Of a stretch of DNA of 63,348 nucleotides, positions 31,265-41,461 are shown one piece after another. Below the pieces are notes generated by a model. The model searched no databases, was not told where the DNA came from, and worked only from the letters and a program-made list of their open reading frames with translations. A program made the position numbers and the translations under genes. The DNA lies in contig JADCGX010000056.1 in NCBI GenBank assembly GCA_020248785.1, forward strand, positions 1 through 63,348, written 5' to 3'. This stretch comes from Burkholderiales bacterium (GTDB lineage Bacteria > Pseudomonadota > Gammaproteobacteria > Burkholderiales > Burkholderiaceae_F). Within the stretch, counting starts at the first letter, position 1; every line of letters begins with the position of its first letter.

Positions 31265-33723
31265 TGACGCAGGCGAGCTCCCATTCGGTTGCCGAGTTCC
31301 TCGACAACACAGGCGACCGCCGCGTCGGCAACGCTATCGCTGAGGGTGCGGACAGTATCTTGCAGAAGAATCCTGAAGGCAAGGCTTTTCTCTTTATTTA
31401 ACAACGCGTTAGCGCCTGCTTCCGCGACTTTGCCTGAACCCGCTTGAGCGCTTGCGTCAACCGGTCGATAAAGGTCGAACAGTCGGAAGTCGACCAAGCT
31501 TGCCAGGCGCGGGTCGCTTGCCCGCTTGGACTCGACCACATCCAGGATCTGCTGCAGCAGGACGTCCCCGGGGAACCAGAGCGCCAGGTCGCGCTGCACT
31601 GCAGGAAAGCGCGGCACGTCAGCGACGCGGTGCAACGGCTTGTGCAGCAGCGGCGCGACGTCCAGTTCGAACAGCACCGCGGGCTTGGGCAATTCGTGCC
31701 GCTGCTGCAGACGCGGGTGCAGTTCGCCCACCCACCCCACCGCGCGTCCGTCGATCTCGATGCGCGCGCTGCGACCGGGGTGCAGCGCCGGATGCGAAGA
31801 GGCGACAAAGCGCAGCGGCCGGTGCGCCACCAGACGCTCAACGTCGCCTTTGATGTCGAAGAGGTCCACATCCCGCTTGGCGCTGCCCCACTGCTCGTCC
31901 GTCGCCAGGCCGTAAGCCAGGCCGGCAATGCGCAGGGGTTGCACCAGACCACCGACTGCGAGCGGTCCCTCCGCGCTTCCTGGCGCGCGCAGGAACACCC
32001 GCCCCAGTTCGAATACGCGCACCCGCGATGCCTTGCGGTTGATGTTGTAGCGCAGAGCCGAGACCAGGCCGCCAAGCAGGCTCGAGCGCATCACAGCGAG
32101 GTGACTGGCGATCGGATTGAGCAGCCGAATCGGTTCGGTATTGCCGGCGAAGTCGGCTTCCCAGGCAGACTCCACGAACGCGTAGTTCACCAGCTCCTGG
32201 TAGCCGGCAAAGGCCAACCGTTGGCGCAGCGCGTGCGCGCTCAGTCGCGTTTCGCTGGGCGAACGCATGATTGCTGGCACGCGCGGCGGTAGCGAGGGAA
32301 TCTTGTCGAAGCCGTGCAGGCGCGCGACCTCTTCAATAAGGTCCTCTTCGATCTGCAGATCGAAGCGCCAGCTGGGCGGCGTCACGACGAACCGATCGCC
32401 CTCCCGGGTCCAGGCGAATCCCAACCGATCGAACACGGCACCGATCTCGGCGTCGGTGACCGGGATACCGATCACCTTGCGACACCGCGCCGCACGCAGG
32501 GCCACCGGCTTGCGCTCCGGCAGACGCGTGATCTGATCATCGACCGGCCCCACCTGCGTCCTAGGCGTGCCGCAGATCTCGATGAGGAGCCGCGTGATGT
32601 ATTCGATGTGCTCGACAGTAGTGGCGAAATCGACACCGCGCTCGAAGCGATGCGCGGCGTCCGTGGAAAAGTTGTACTTGCGCGCGCGGCCCTGGATGGA
32701 CTCGGGCCACCAGAAGGCCGCTTCGACGTAAACGTGGGTGGTGTCAAGCGACACCGCGGTCGACTCGCCGCCCATGATGCCGGCCAGCGACTCCACGCCG
32801 TGCTCATCGGCGATCACGCCGACCCAGTTGTCGAGTTCGACCGTGCTGCCATTCAGAAGCTCGAGCGTCTCGCCAGCGCGGCCCCAGCGCACGGTCAACC
32901 CGCCCTTAACCTTTTCAAGGTCGAAGACGTGCGTTGGCCGGCCGAGTTCGAGCATCACGTAATTGGATATGTCCACCAGGGCCGAGATCGGGCGCTGGCC
33001 GCCACGCTCAAGCCGCCGCTTCATCCAGTCGGGCGTGGGCGCCTTCGCATTCAAGTGGCGAATCACCCTGCCCGAGAAACGGCCGCACAGGTCCGCGGCC
33101 TCGATGCGCACGGGCAGGCGCTCATCCGACGTGGGCGCCACTGCATCCATGCGCGGCAAAGTCAGCTTGGCACCGGTGATTGCCGCCACCTCGCGCGCCA
33201 CGCCCACCACGCTCAGCGCGTCGCCGCGATTGGGCGTGAGCTTGATGGTGAACTTTCGATCGTCCAGCTCGAGCACCTCACGGATGTCGCGCCCCACTGG
33301 CACATCACCGTCGAGGACGAGCAGGCCCGAGTGGTCCTCGGTCAGGCCCAGTTCGCGCGCCGAGCACAGCATGCCCTCGGAGGGCATACCCCGCATCTTG
33401 GCCTCCTCGATCTGGAGCCCGCCAGGCAACACGGCACCCACCAGCGCACAGGGCACCCGAATGCCGGCCGCGACGTTCGGCGCGCCGCAGACGATGTTCA
33501 GCAGCCTGCCGCCGCCGGCATCGACCTCGCACACGGTCAGCTTGTCGGCATTCGGATGCTTGTCGACCTTGCGCACGTGGCCGACCACGACGCCTGAGAA
33601 CAGCGGCGCCGCTGGCACTACCTCCTCGACCTCCAGCCCGGCCATGGTGAGCGCGTGGCTCAGTTCATCACTGCTGAGCGCGGGGTTGACGACCTGGCGC
33701 AGCCACTGTTCTGAGAATTGCAT
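31261..33723 (-). CDS. pheT: phenylalanyl-tRNA synthetase beta subunit
   Basis: Forms the alpha2-beta2 enzyme with PheS. Domains in order: an EMAP-like tRNA-binding domain (about 40-150, [17 protein letters not shown]), B3/4 editing domain (about 210-390), B5 domain (400-475), and the C-terminal FDX-ACB anticodon-binding domain. Near residue 750 the FDX-ACB domain has an Ala/Gly-rich insertion of about 15-20 residues relative to E. coli. Length 820 aa. It lies 15 bp after pheS and overlaps ihfA. Confidence 0.97.
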   Translation of the reverse strand: MQFSEQWLRQVVNPALSSDELSHALTMAGLEVEEVVPAAPLFSGVVVGHVRKVDKHPNADKLTVCEVDAGGGRLLNIVCGAPNVAAGIRVPCALVGAVLPGGLQIEEAKMRGMPSEGMLCSARELGLTEDHSGLLVLDGDVPVGRDIREVLELDDRKFTIKLTPNRGDALSVVGVAREVAAITGAKLTLPRMDAVAPTSDERLPVRIEAADLCGRFSGRVIRHLNAKAPTPDWMKRRLERGGQRPISALVDISNYVMLELGRPTHVFDLEKVKGGLTVRWGRAGETLELLNGSTVELDNWVGVIADEHGVESLAGIMGGESTAVSLDTTHVYVEAAFWWPESIQGRARKYNFSTDAAHRFERGVDFATTVEHIEYITRLLIEICGTPRTQVGPVDDQITRLPERKPVALRAARCRKVIGIPVTDAEIGAVFDRLGFAWTREGDRFVVTPPSWRFDLQIEEDLIEEVARLHGFDKIPSLPPRVPAIMRSPSETRLSAHALRQRLAFAGYQELVNYAFVESAWEADFAGNTEPIRLLNPIASHLAVMRSSLLGGLVSALRYNINRKASRVRVFELGRVFLRAPGSAEGPLAVGGLVQPLRIAGLAYGLATDEQWGSAKRDVDLFDIKGDVERLVAHRPLRFVASSHPALHPGRSARIEIDGRAVGWVGELHPRLQQRHELPKPAVLFELDVAPLLHKPLHRVADVPRFPAVQRDLALWFPGDVLLQQILDVVESKRASDPRLASLVDFRLFDLYRPVDASAQAGSGKVAEAGANALLNKEKSLAFRILLQDTVRTLSDSVADAAVACVVEELGNRMGARLRQ

Positions 33724-33738
33724 GTTCGACTCCTGCGC

Positions 33739-34755
33739 CTAGTTGAACTGCTGCAGAAAGCGCAGGTCGCCCTCGAAGAACAGGCGAAGGTCGTTGACGC
33801 CATAGCGCAGCATGGTCAGTCGCTCGATCCCCGAGCCGAACGCGAAGCCGGTGTAGCGCTCCGGATCGAGCCCGAAGTTGCGCACCACTGTGGGATGCAC
33901 CTGGCCCGCGCCCGAGATCTCGAGCCATTTGCCCTTGTTCGGTCCCGTCGCGAACATCATGTCGATCTCTGCCGAAGGCTCGGTGAACGGGAAGAACGAC
34001 GGACGGAACCGCACCTGCAGATCATCGGTCTCGAAGAAGCGGTGCAGGAAATCGGTGTACACGGCCTTCAGGTCCGCGAACGAAATGTCCTCGTCGATCC
34101 ACAGGCCTTCGACCTGATGGAACATCGGCGAGTGCGTGGCGTCGGAGTCGACGCGATAGGTGCGGCCCGGCGCGATCACCTTGATCGGCGGCTTGTGCAT
34201 GCGCGCGTAACGCACCTGCATCGGCGAGGTGTGGGTCCGCAGCATCAGCGGCTTGCCATCGGCATCCTTCATGTCGACGTAGAAGGTGTCCTGCATCGAG
34301 CGCGCCGGGTGGTTCTCGGGATTGTTCAGCGCCGTGAAGTTGTGCCAGTCGCTCTCGATCTCGGGACCGTCGGCCACGTCGAAGCCGATCGAGCCGAAGA
34401 TCTCCTCGATGCGCATCCAGGTCTGAAGCACCGGGTGGATGCCGCCGGCCGACAGCTTGCGACCGGGCAGTGTGACGTCGAACGATTCGGCCGCCAGACG
34501 GGCATTCAACTCGGCCTCGGCAAGTTGGGCACGGCGCGCGGCGAGCAGCGCCTCGATTGCCTCCTTGGCCGCGTTGATGCGCGCACCCTGGGCCTTCTTT
34601 TCTTCGGGCGCGAGCTTGGCCAAGCCCTTGAGCAGCTCGGTGACGCTGCCGGCCTTGCCAAGAAAGCGCGCCTTTTCGTTCTCAAGTGCGGCGGGCTCGG
34701 CCGCGGCGGCGAAGGCCTCGCCAGCAGCTCGGACTAGGGCGTCGAGATCGTTCAT
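33739..34755 (-). CDS. pheS: phenylalanyl-tRNA synthetase alpha subunit
   Basis: The catalytic subunit of PheRS, a class II synthetase. An N-terminal coiled coil (about 10-90) is followed by the core with [19 protein letters not shown], the motif-2 region [22 protein letters not shown], and motif 3 [17 protein letters not shown]. Length 338 aa is normal. A strong terminator lies between rplT and this gene, so pheS-pheT-ihfA expression depends on read-through or another promoter. Confidence 0.97.
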   Translation of the reverse strand: MNDLDALVRAAGEAFAAAAEPAALENEKARFLGKAGSVTELLKGLAKLAPEEKKAQGARINAAKEAIEALLAARRAQLAEAELNARLAAESFDVTLPGRKLSAGGIHPVLQTWMRIEEIFGSIGFDVADGPEIESDWHNFTALNNPENHPARSMQDTFYVDMKDADGKPLMLRTHTSPMQVRYARMHKPPIKVIAPGRTYRVDSDATHSPMFHQVEGLWIDEDISFADLKAVYTDFLHRFFETDDLQVRFRPSFFPFTEPSAEIDMMFATGPNKGKWLEISGAGQVHPTVVRNFGLDPERYTGFAFGSGIERLTMLRYGVNDLRLFFEGDLRFLQQFN

Positions 34756-34781
34756 CGTGAGGCTCGCAAAGAACGTGAGGC

Positions 34782-34817
34782 AAAAAAAACGGGGCCTGCC
34801 ACCAACGCCAGGCCCCG
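34782..34817 (-). terminator. strong Rho-independent terminator between rplT and pheS
   Basis: On the minus strand ACGGGGCCTG and CAGGCCCCGT (34808-34817 with 34789-34798) make a 10-bp GC-rich stem followed by eight T. It sits in the 93-bp gap upstream of pheS. No short ORF rich in Phe codons precedes it, so a classical PheM-type attenuator is not visible. Confidence 0.88.
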
Positions 34818-34848
34818 TTCTTGGTTGCGTCTCGAAGGACGCGCGCGA

Positions 34849-35208
34849 TCAAGCGGCGAGGCTGGACTTGACCTTGTCAACGATGGCCGCAAACGCCGGC
34901 TTGTCGAGCACCGCCATGTCAGCGAGAACCTTGCGATCAAGCTCGATCGAGGCCTTTTTCATGCCGTTCATGAAGGCGCTGTAGGTCATGTCGTGCTCGC
35001 GCACCGCCGCGTTGATGCGGGCGATCCACAGCGAGCGAAACACGCGTTTCTTGGTGCGGCGATCGCGGTACGCGTACTGCCCCGCTTTCATCACCGCTTC
35101 TTTGGCAACCCGGAACACGTTGTTCCGGCGCTGGGTGAAGCCCTTGGCTTTGGCCAGGACCTTTTTGTGGCGGGCGCGAGCTGTTACACCACGTTTGACG
35201 CGAGGCAT
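34849..35208 (-). CDS. rplT: 50S ribosomal protein L20
   Basis: L20 is an early 50S assembly protein and a translational repressor of its own operon in E. coli. [16 protein letters not shown] and the [20 protein letters not shown] block are diagnostic. Length 119 aa. It lies 12 bp after rpmI; a strong terminator follows. Confidence 0.98.
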   Translation of the reverse strand: MPRVKRGVTARARHKKVLAKAKGFTQRRNNVFRVAKEAVMKAGQYAYRDRRTKKRVFRSLWIARINAAVREHDMTYSAFMNGMKKASIELDRKVLADMAVLDKPAFAAIVDKVKSSLAA

Positions 35209-35220
35209 GGTTCAGTCTCC

Positions 35221-35418
35221 TCAGGCGTAGGGCAACATGCGACGCACGCTCTCGACATCCGAGGGGTGCAGTTCCACCGGGCCGCGCAGATGGCGCTTGC
35301 TCTTGGTGGTCTTCTTGGTGAGGATGTGGCGCTTCATCGCCTGTCCCCGCTTGATCGATCCGCTGTTGCGGACGATGAAACGCTTCGCAGCGCTCTTTTT
35401 GGTCTTCATCTTAGGCAT
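35221..35418 (-). CDS. rpmI: 50S ribosomal protein L35
   Basis: A 65-aa basic large-subunit protein. [14 protein letters not shown] and the [20 protein letters not shown] core are typical. The 129-bp gap to infC is longer than elsewhere in the operon, and in E. coli this region carries the L20 operator; I cannot identify such a structure by eye here. Confidence 0.98.
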   Translation of the reverse strand: MPKMKTKKSAAKRFIVRNSGSIKRGQAMKRHILTKKTTKSKRHLRGPVELHPSDVESVRRMLPYA

Positions 35419-35547
35419 CTGAGCCGTCCTTTCTTTCTTGGATGGCGTTCAGGCGACCGTCCTTGCGACGGCACTTCATTGGCCTGACACCACTTGTTGC
35501 CGGAGGCAGCGGTGACCTCCGCGCCGCCCGGGGTACTACAACCTGCC

Positions 35548-36069
35548 TTACCTTTTCTTCTTTGGTGCCAGCATCATCACCATCTGGCGACCCTCGAGCC
35601 TGGGCATTTGCTCGACCTGGGCGGTCTCCTCCAGGTCACTGCGCACACGCTCCAGCAGCTTCATCCCAAGGTCCTGGTGGGCCATCTCGCGCCCACGGAA
35701 CCGTAACGTCACCTTGGCCTTGTCGCCCTCGTCGAGGAACTCGCGCAGCTTGCGCACCTTGGTGTCGTAATCATGATCGTCGGTGGCCGGACGGAACTTG
35801 ATCTCCTTGACCTCGATGATCTTCTGCTTGAGCTTGGCTTCGTGCGCCTTCTTCTGTTCCTGATACTTGAACTTGCCGTAGTCCATCAAGCGGACCACGG
35901 GAGGCTGCGCTGTCGGTGCGATCTCCACGAGATCGACATCGGCTTCCTCGGCCAGGCGCAGCGCCTCGATCGTGCGCATGACACCCAAAGCTTCGCCGTT
36001 GACGCCGATGACGCGCACATCGAGTGCGCCAATCTCGCGATTCAAGCGGTGCGAACGTTCCTGAGCGAT
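35548..36069 (-). CDS. infC: translation initiation factor IF-3 with AUC start codon
   Basis: IF-3 binds the 30S subunit and rejects non-canonical start codons. No ATG precedes the conserved sequence: the first ATG or TTG in frame would remove the conserved RSHRLNREI start. An ATC at 36067-36069 follows a GGAG by 9 nt and gives a 173-aa protein beginning (M)[12 protein letters not shown], the family N-terminus. A second ATC two codons earlier is too close to the GGAG. A rare AUU/AUC start is the known basis of infC autoregulation. The C-terminal domain ([18 protein letters not shown]) is intact. It starts 26 bp after thrS. Confidence 0.93.
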   Translation of the reverse strand: MAQERSHRLNREIGALDVRVIGVNGEALGVMRTIEALRLAEEADVDLVEIAPTAQPPVVRLMDYGKFKYQEQKKAHEAKLKQKIIEVKEIKFRPATDDHDYDTKVRKLREFLDEGDKAKVTLRFRGREMAHQDLGMKLLERVRSDLEETAQVEQMPRLEGRQMVMMLAPKKKR

Positions 36070-36095
36070 GGTGATGAACTCCGTCTATTCAAAAA

Positions 36096-38021
36096 TCAAG
36101 CCGTGGAGCCCACGTCGCGTCGCAAAGCGATGTCCTCGGACAAGCGCTCGACGAACAGATCGAGGGGCATTGCCCCAAGATCGACCCCGCCACGGGCTCT
36201 CACGGCCACCTGCCCGCTTTGCATCTCCTTGTCCCCAACGACGAGGATGTACGGGAGCTTCTGCAAAGCAAGGGCGCGGATTTTATAGGTGATCTTTTCG
36301 TTCCGCAAATCGGCCTCGGCCCTAAAGCCTTGTTTTTTCAGCTTTTCGACAACACCCTCGGCGTAGGCCGCCTGGTGCTCGGAAATGCAGGCGACCGCCG
36401 CCTGCACCGGCGCCAGCCAAGACGGAAAGGACCCGGCATGGTTCTCGATCAGGATGCCGATGAAGCGCTCGAGCGAGCCCACCACCGCACGATGCAGCAG
36501 CACCGGCACCTTGCGCGTGTTGTCCTCGGCCACATACTCGGCACCGAGGCGGCCCGGCATGGAGAAGTCGACCTGCATGGTCCCGCACTGCCAGGTCCGG
36601 CCGATGGCGTCCTTAAGGTGGTACTCGATCTTGGGGCCGTAAAAGGCGCCGTCGCCCGGCGAAATCTCAAACGTCACGCCGGAAGCGCGCAGCGACTCCA
36701 TCAGCGCATGCTCGGCCTTATCCCAGAGCTTGTCTGCGCCGATGCGCTTGTCGGGCCGCGTCGCCACCTTGTACTGGACCTCGGTAAAGCCGAAGTCGGA
36801 GTAGACCTTCTGCAACTGCGCCGTGAACGCCACGCACTCGGCCTGTATCTGGTCTTCCGTACAGAAAATGTGGCCGTCGTCCTGCGTGAAGCCGCGCACC
36901 CGCATCAGCCCGTGCAGCGCGCCCGAGGCCTCATTGCGATGGCACTGGCCGAATTCGCCGTAGCGCAGCGGCAGGTCGCGGTAGCTGCGCAGGTCCGATT
37001 TGTAGATCTGGATGTGCCCCGGACAGTTCATCGGCTTCAGGGCGTAGTACCGGTTCTCCGACTCGGTCGTGAACATGTTGTCGCGGTACTTCTCCCAGTG
37101 GCCAGAGGCCTCCCAGAGAGAACGATCGAGGATCTGCGGCGCCTTGACCTCGCGGTAGCCGGTGTCGCGATACACCTGCCGCATGTACTGCTCCACCGCC
37201 TGCCAGATTGCCCAGCCCTTGGGGTGCCAGAAGACCAGGCCCGGCGCCTCGTCCTGGAAGTGAAAGAGATCCAGTTCCTTGCCGAGCTTGCGGTGGTCGC
37301 GCTTCTCGGCCTCCTCGAGCATGCGCAGGTACGCGTCCTGGTCCTCCTTCTTGGCCCAGGCTGTGCCGTAGATACGCTGCAGCATCTCGTTCTTGCTGTC
37401 GCCGCGCCAGTAGGCGCCGGCCACCTTCATCAGCTTGAACGTCTTCAGCTTTCCCGTGCTCGGAACGTGCGGACCGCGGCACAAATCGATGAAGCCGCCC
37501 TCGCGATACAGCGAGATGTTCTCGTTGTTGGGGATCGAGGCAATGAGCTCGGCCTTGTACTTTTCACCAATGGACTCGAAGAACTTCAGGGCCTCGTCGC
37601 GACTCCATTCCTCGCGCGAGACTCTTTCGTCCAATTTGGCGAGCTCGGCCATTTTCTTCTCGATGGCCCGCAGATCTTCGGGCGTGAACGGACGCTTGTA
37701 GGCGAAATCATAGTAAAAGCCATTGTCGATCACCGGTCCGATGGTGACCTGCGCCTCGGGAAATAGCTCCTTCACCGCGTAGGCGAGCAAATGCGCCGTC
37801 GAATGGCGGATGACGTCGAGCCCTTCGGCGTCTTTGTCGGTGACGATGGCCAGTTGCGCATCGCGGTCCAGCACGAACGACGTGTCGACGAGCTTGCCGT
37901 CCAATTTGCCTGCGAGCGCGGCGTTTGCCAGACCGGGCCCGATGGAGGCGGCGACCTCGGCCACGCTCACGGGTCCGTCGAAAGACCGCTTGGAGCCATC
38001 GGGCAGTTGCACTGAAATCAT
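36096..38021 (-). CDS. thrS: threonyl-tRNA synthetase
   Basis: Domains in order: TGS (1-62), editing domain with [16 protein letters not shown] and the C-x3-H zinc-like site (about 65-240), class II catalytic core with motif 2 [22 protein letters not shown] and zinc ligands including CPGH, and the anticodon-binding domain. Length 641 aa is normal. First gene of thrS-infC-rpmI-rplT; an intrinsic terminator lies upstream, between it and tRNA-Val. Confidence 0.98.
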   Translation of the reverse strand: MISVQLPDGSKRSFDGPVSVAEVAASIGPGLANAALAGKLDGKLVDTSFVLDRDAQLAIVTDKDAEGLDVIRHSTAHLLAYAVKELFPEAQVTIGPVIDNGFYYDFAYKRPFTPEDLRAIEKKMAELAKLDERVSREEWSRDEALKFFESIGEKYKAELIASIPNNENISLYREGGFIDLCRGPHVPSTGKLKTFKLMKVAGAYWRGDSKNEMLQRIYGTAWAKKEDQDAYLRMLEEAEKRDHRKLGKELDLFHFQDEAPGLVFWHPKGWAIWQAVEQYMRQVYRDTGYREVKAPQILDRSLWEASGHWEKYRDNMFTTESENRYYALKPMNCPGHIQIYKSDLRSYRDLPLRYGEFGQCHRNEASGALHGLMRVRGFTQDDGHIFCTEDQIQAECVAFTAQLQKVYSDFGFTEVQYKVATRPDKRIGADKLWDKAEHALMESLRASGVTFEISPGDGAFYGPKIEYHLKDAIGRTWQCGTMQVDFSMPGRLGAEYVAEDNTRKVPVLLHRAVVGSLERFIGILIENHAGSFPSWLAPVQAAVACISEHQAAYAEGVVEKLKKQGFRAEADLRNEKITYKIRALALQKLPYILVVGDKEMQSGQVAVRARGGVDLGAMPLDLFVERLSEDIALRRDVGSTA

Positions 38022-38048
38022 GTTGGGTCCAAAGGGAGAAACTGGGCG

Positions 38049-38077
38049 AAAAAAAAGTGCGGTCGAGGCCGCACTTT
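38049..38077 (-). terminator. Rho-independent terminator between tRNA-Val and thrS
   Basis: On the minus strand AAAGTGCGG and CCGCACTTT (38069-38077 with 38054-38062) form a 9-bp stem with a 6-nt loop, followed by eight T. It lies 120 bp after tRNA-Val and 28 bp before the thrS ATG, so it could end the tRNA transcript or act as a leader attenuator for thrS. Confidence 0.85.
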
Positions 38078-38199
38078 CTTTGAAACAGTCGGGGAACTGA
38101 AGGGCGAACTCGTCAGGGACACGGAAGAACGCTGAACGTAGTTCGCAACACCATGATCATGATCCTTCGGTCGCAGAACCGTGGCTGCACCACCGGTGG

Positions 38200-38276
38200 T
38201 GGTAGGCGCGATTGGACTCGAACCAACGACCCCCACCATGTCAAGGTGGTGCTCTAACCAGCTGAGCTACGCGCCT
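38200..38276 (-). tRNA. tRNA-Val (anticodon GAC)
   Basis: The acceptor stem AGGCGCG/CGCGCCT is perfect and CCA is encoded. The anticodon stem CCACC/GGTGG encloses TTGACAT with anticodon GAC. Upstream on the same strand TATCAT could serve as a -10 box. It lies 58 bp after relA. Confidence 0.97.
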
Positions 38277-38334
38277 GCTTCAATCGCAACGCAAAGATGA
38301 TACACGAGCGCGTGTCGACGAGTGCCCGACGCCG

Positions 38335-40512
38335 TTAACGGCGCCGCGCTGAGACCACGCCCTTGACCTCGGCGACCTGTGTCAGCGCGCGCCGCACAGC
38401 ACCGGCGTCGCTGACCTCGATGGTGAACTGCATCATGGCCTGCCCCCGGTTGCTCGCGGTGTTCACACCGATCACATTCAGCTTCTCGCGCGCGAACACC
38501 TCGGAGACATCGCGCAGCAGCCCCTGGCGATCATTGGCCACCAAGAAGACATCCACGGGATAGCTGCCCTCCCCCCGACCCCAGGTGACTTCGATCAGCC
38601 TCTCGGGCTGGCGCAGCGCCAGCGCCTGCGCATTGACGCACTGGGCGCGGTGGATCGAGACGCCCTTGCCGCGCGTCACGAACCCGACGATGTCATCCGG
38701 CGGCACCGGTCGGCAGCAGCGGGCCAAACTGGTCAGCAGCGAATCGACGCCGACCACCAGCACGCTGCTCTTGCCCTCGCTGGCCGGCCGCATGCGTTGC
38801 AGGACGACCGGCGGCGGCTCCTCGGCGGGCGCCTCCGGCGCGACCATCGCGTGCTCGATCGAGCGCAGACTGAACTCCTCCTTGGTGGCCGCCACGCACA
38901 ACTCGTCCACGCTGCCGAAGCCCAATCGGCGCGCGAGATCCTCGAGCTTGGTTGCCGTCTTGCCGAGCCGCGCGAGTTCCTTGTCGACGATGATCCTGCC
39001 GGCGCCGATCGCCTGCTCGAGCTCGAGCGCGTTGAACCACTGGCGCACCTTGGCGCGCGAGCGCGCGCTGGCCAGGTAGCCAAGCTCGGGATTGAGCCAG
39101 TCCCGGCTGGGTCCACCAGTCTTGGCGGCGACGATCTCCACTGTCTGGCCCGTCCGAAGTTGCGTCTGCAGCGGCGCCATGGCGCCGTCCACGCGCGCGC
39201 CGCGGCAGCGATGACCGAGCTCGGTGTGAACGTGGTAGGCGAAGTCGATCGGCGTGGCGCCGGCAGGCAGCTCGACGACCCGCGCCTGCGGCGTGAGGAC
39301 GTAGATGCGGACATCCTCGACGGCCGCGCTGCCGCTGGCTGCCCCACGCGGCGCCGCGCCACTGACATCGTCGCGCCACGCCAAGAGCTGGCGCAGCCAG
39401 GCGACCCGCTCATCGTCGGCCGCCGCGCCCTTGCTGCCAGGCGCGCCGCCCTCCTTGTAGCGCCAGTGCGCTGCCAGCCCGAGCTCGGCCAGCTCGTGCA
39501 TGAGCCGCGTGCGAATCTGGATCTCCAGCGGCCGGCCCCGCCCGTCGCGCACGACCGTGTGCAGCGACTGGTAGCCGTTGGCCTTCGGCTTGGCGATGTA
39601 GTCGTCATACTCGGCGCCGATCGGCGTGAACCGCTCGTGCACCAGCGACAGCACCTGGTAGCACTGCGCCACCTCGTCGACGATCACGCGCAGCGCGCGC
39701 ACGTCGAAGAGCTGGTCGAAGTCGAGTCCCTTGAGCTGCATCTTGTGCCAGATGCTGTAGATGTGCTTCGGCCGGCCATTGACCTCGCCGCGCAGGCCGG
39801 CCGAAGCAAGCAGCGCCTGCAATTCGGCCTGCGCTTCCTCGATGAAGCCCTCGCGCTCGACGCGCTTCTCATCCAGCAGTCGCGCAACGCGCTTGTAGGT
39901 CTCGGGCTCGAGAAAGCGGAACGCCAGGTCCTCCAGCTCCCACTTGAGCTGCCAGATCCCGAGGCGGTTGGCCAGCGGCGCGTACAGCTCCAGCGTCTCG
40001 CGTGCCAGCCGCTCGCGCAGGCCAGGCTCGCCCTCCTGCTTGCTGGCGGCAAACCAGCGCAGCGACTGCAAGCGCGAAGCCAGCCGCAGGAGAACAACGC
40101 GCAGGTCGTTGCACATCGCCAGCAGCATCTTGCGCAGGCTCTCGGTCTGCTGCTCGGCATCGACCTGCGGCTCACCGCGGGCACGTGTGCGCTCGGACAG
40201 CCGCATCAGCTGGCGCAGATCGCTGACCAGCTGGGCCACGTTGCCGCCGAAACGGCCACGAATCCAGTCGTCTGCGTCGCGCAATACGTCGTGGGCAGCA
40301 AACAGATAGCCAGCCGCAATCAGGTCTGGTTCGTCGCGCAACGGCCGCACGATCGCGGCAATGCCATCGGCGTGCTCGCTGTACGGCTCGCCGGTCGCCA
40401 GGCGGCGCTCCACGTACAGGGGTGCCACGACCGCGCGCGCGGCCGCCGCGTCCACCAAGGGGACGACGTTGTCGCCGGGACGGGCGGGCGGGGTGCGGAC
40501 GGTGGTAGTCAT
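38335..40512 (-). CDS. relA: (p)ppGpp synthetase RelA
   Basis: RelA makes the stringent-response alarmone from GTP and ATP on stalled ribosomes. The N-terminal HD hydrolase region (about 40-190) is degenerate: AAHDVLRDADDW lacks the HD..ED catalytic set. The synthetase domain carries EYDDYIAKPKANGYQSLH, with the acidic E-x-D-D signature of RelA rather than the R-x-K-D of SpoT. TGS (around residues 400-460) and C-terminal ACT domains follow. Length 725 aa from ATG at 40512; the frame stays open far upstream across mtfA, which is only a GC-rich shadow. Divergent from mtfA. Confidence 0.95.
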   Translation of the reverse strand: MTTTVRTPPARPGDNVVPLVDAAAARAVVAPLYVERRLATGEPYSEHADGIAAIVRPLRDEPDLIAAGYLFAAHDVLRDADDWIRGRFGGNVAQLVSDLRQLMRLSERTRARGEPQVDAEQQTESLRKMLLAMCNDLRVVLLRLASRLQSLRWFAASKQEGEPGLRERLARETLELYAPLANRLGIWQLKWELEDLAFRFLEPETYKRVARLLDEKRVEREGFIEEAQAELQALLASAGLRGEVNGRPKHIYSIWHKMQLKGLDFDQLFDVRALRVIVDEVAQCYQVLSLVHERFTPIGAEYDDYIAKPKANGYQSLHTVVRDGRGRPLEIQIRTRLMHELAELGLAAHWRYKEGGAPGSKGAAADDERVAWLRQLLAWRDDVSGAAPRGAASGSAAVEDVRIYVLTPQARVVELPAGATPIDFAYHVHTELGHRCRGARVDGAMAPLQTQLRTGQTVEIVAAKTGGPSRDWLNPELGYLASARSRAKVRQWFNALELEQAIGAGRIIVDKELARLGKTATKLEDLARRLGFGSVDELCVAATKEEFSLRSIEHAMVAPEAPAEEPPPVVLQRMRPASEGKSSVLVVGVDSLLTSLARCCRPVPPDDIVGFVTRGKGVSIHRAQCVNAQALALRQPERLIEVTWGRGEGSYPVDVFLVANDRQGLLRDVSEVFAREKLNVIGVNTASNRGQAMMQFTIEVSDAGAVRRALTQVAEVKGVVSARRR

Positions 40513-40611
40513 CAACAAACCAGGGAGGCCAGTGCACGCAGGCGGGTACTGCTCGTCGATTCTAGAGAGCCGGACCGACCGCGCCAGGACAAATCGAGCA
40601 CAATCGGTCAT

Positions 40612-41442
40612 ATGTTCAAGGCCCTGCTCGAACGGCTTGGTGCATCGGGACGCGTTGCGATCCCTGACGACCTGTGGCGCGCCACCGTCAACGCGCTGCC
40701 ATTCGTCGCGCAGCTTGACGCGGTTGATCGAGATCGGCTGCGCAAGCTGGCCGAATCCCTGCTCGGCGAGAAGGAGATGGCGGCCGCCAGCGACCTCGAG
40801 CTGAACGCGCAGATGCAGGTCAACATCGCCACGCAGGCGTGCCTGCCGATCCTGAACCTGGGCATCGAGTGGTATCGCGGCTGGAGCAGCATCGTCGTCT
40901 ACCCGGGCGAGTTCCTCGTGCCGCGCGAGGTCACCGACGACGATGGCGTGGTGCACGAGTATGTGGAGCCCATTGCTGGCGAGGCCTGGGACGGCGGTCC
41001 GCTGATCCTGTCGTGGGAGGACGCGCAGATCACCCAGGACGATGGCCGCGCCGGCTACAACGTGGTGATCCACGAGTTCACGCACAAGCTCGACATGCTC
41101 AACGGCGAAGCCGATGGCGTTCCTCCGTTCGACCGGCGCCTGCATCCCGAGCTCGACCTGGCGGCCTGGCAGGCCGCGCTTGAAGACGCCTACGAGCGCT
41201 TCAATGCCGAGCTCGACCTGATCGAGGCCGCGCTGCCGCCGGGCGTGGACCCGGACAGCGAGGAGGCCGACGCGCACTATGCGCACCTGCCCCTGGATGC
41301 CTACGCCGCGCAGAACACCGGCGAGTTCTTCGCGGTCTCCAGCGAGGCATTCTTCGTCGACCCGGCCCGCATCGAGCAGGCGTTCCCCGACTGGTACCGG
41401 CAGCTGGCACTGTTCTTCCGCCAGGACCCGCTGCATCGCTGA
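40612..41442 (+). CDS. mtfA: MtfA-like zinc peptidase
   Basis: M90-type peptidase family known from E. coli MtfA, which binds the glucose-PTS regulator Mlc. The zinc motif HEFTH is at 154-158, within VVIHEFTHKLDMLNGE; a downstream Glu in FAVSSEAFF is the likely third ligand. Length 276 aa from ATG at 40612. It reads away from relA with a 99-bp spacer. No PTS genes are in the window, so its target here is unknown. Confidence 0.88.
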   Translation: MFKALLERLGASGRVAIPDDLWRATVNALPFVAQLDAVDRDRLRKLAESLLGEKEMAAASDLELNAQMQVNIATQACLPILNLGIEWYRGWSSIVVYPGEFLVPREVTDDDGVVHEYVEPIAGEAWDGGPLILSWEDAQITQDDGRAGYNVVIHEFTHKLDMLNGEADGVPPFDRRLHPELDLAAWQAALEDAYERFNAELDLIEAALPPGVDPDSEEADAHYAHLPLDAYAAQNTGEFFAVSSEAFFVDPARIEQAFPDWYRQLALFFRQDPLHR

Positions 41443-41461
41443 GGCGCCACCCGGGGACCGC

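Noticed and set aside
34756..34848. PheM-like leader peptide before pheS
   Set aside because: No start codon followed by clustered Phe codons in the gap; only the terminator is present.
38650..40611. Very long plus-strand open frame antisense to relA, joining the mtfA frame
   Set aside because: Residues resemble no family, have His/Arg/Ala-rich shadow composition, and the conserved MtfA start is at 40612. GC-rich codons in relA leave the opposite frame free of stops.
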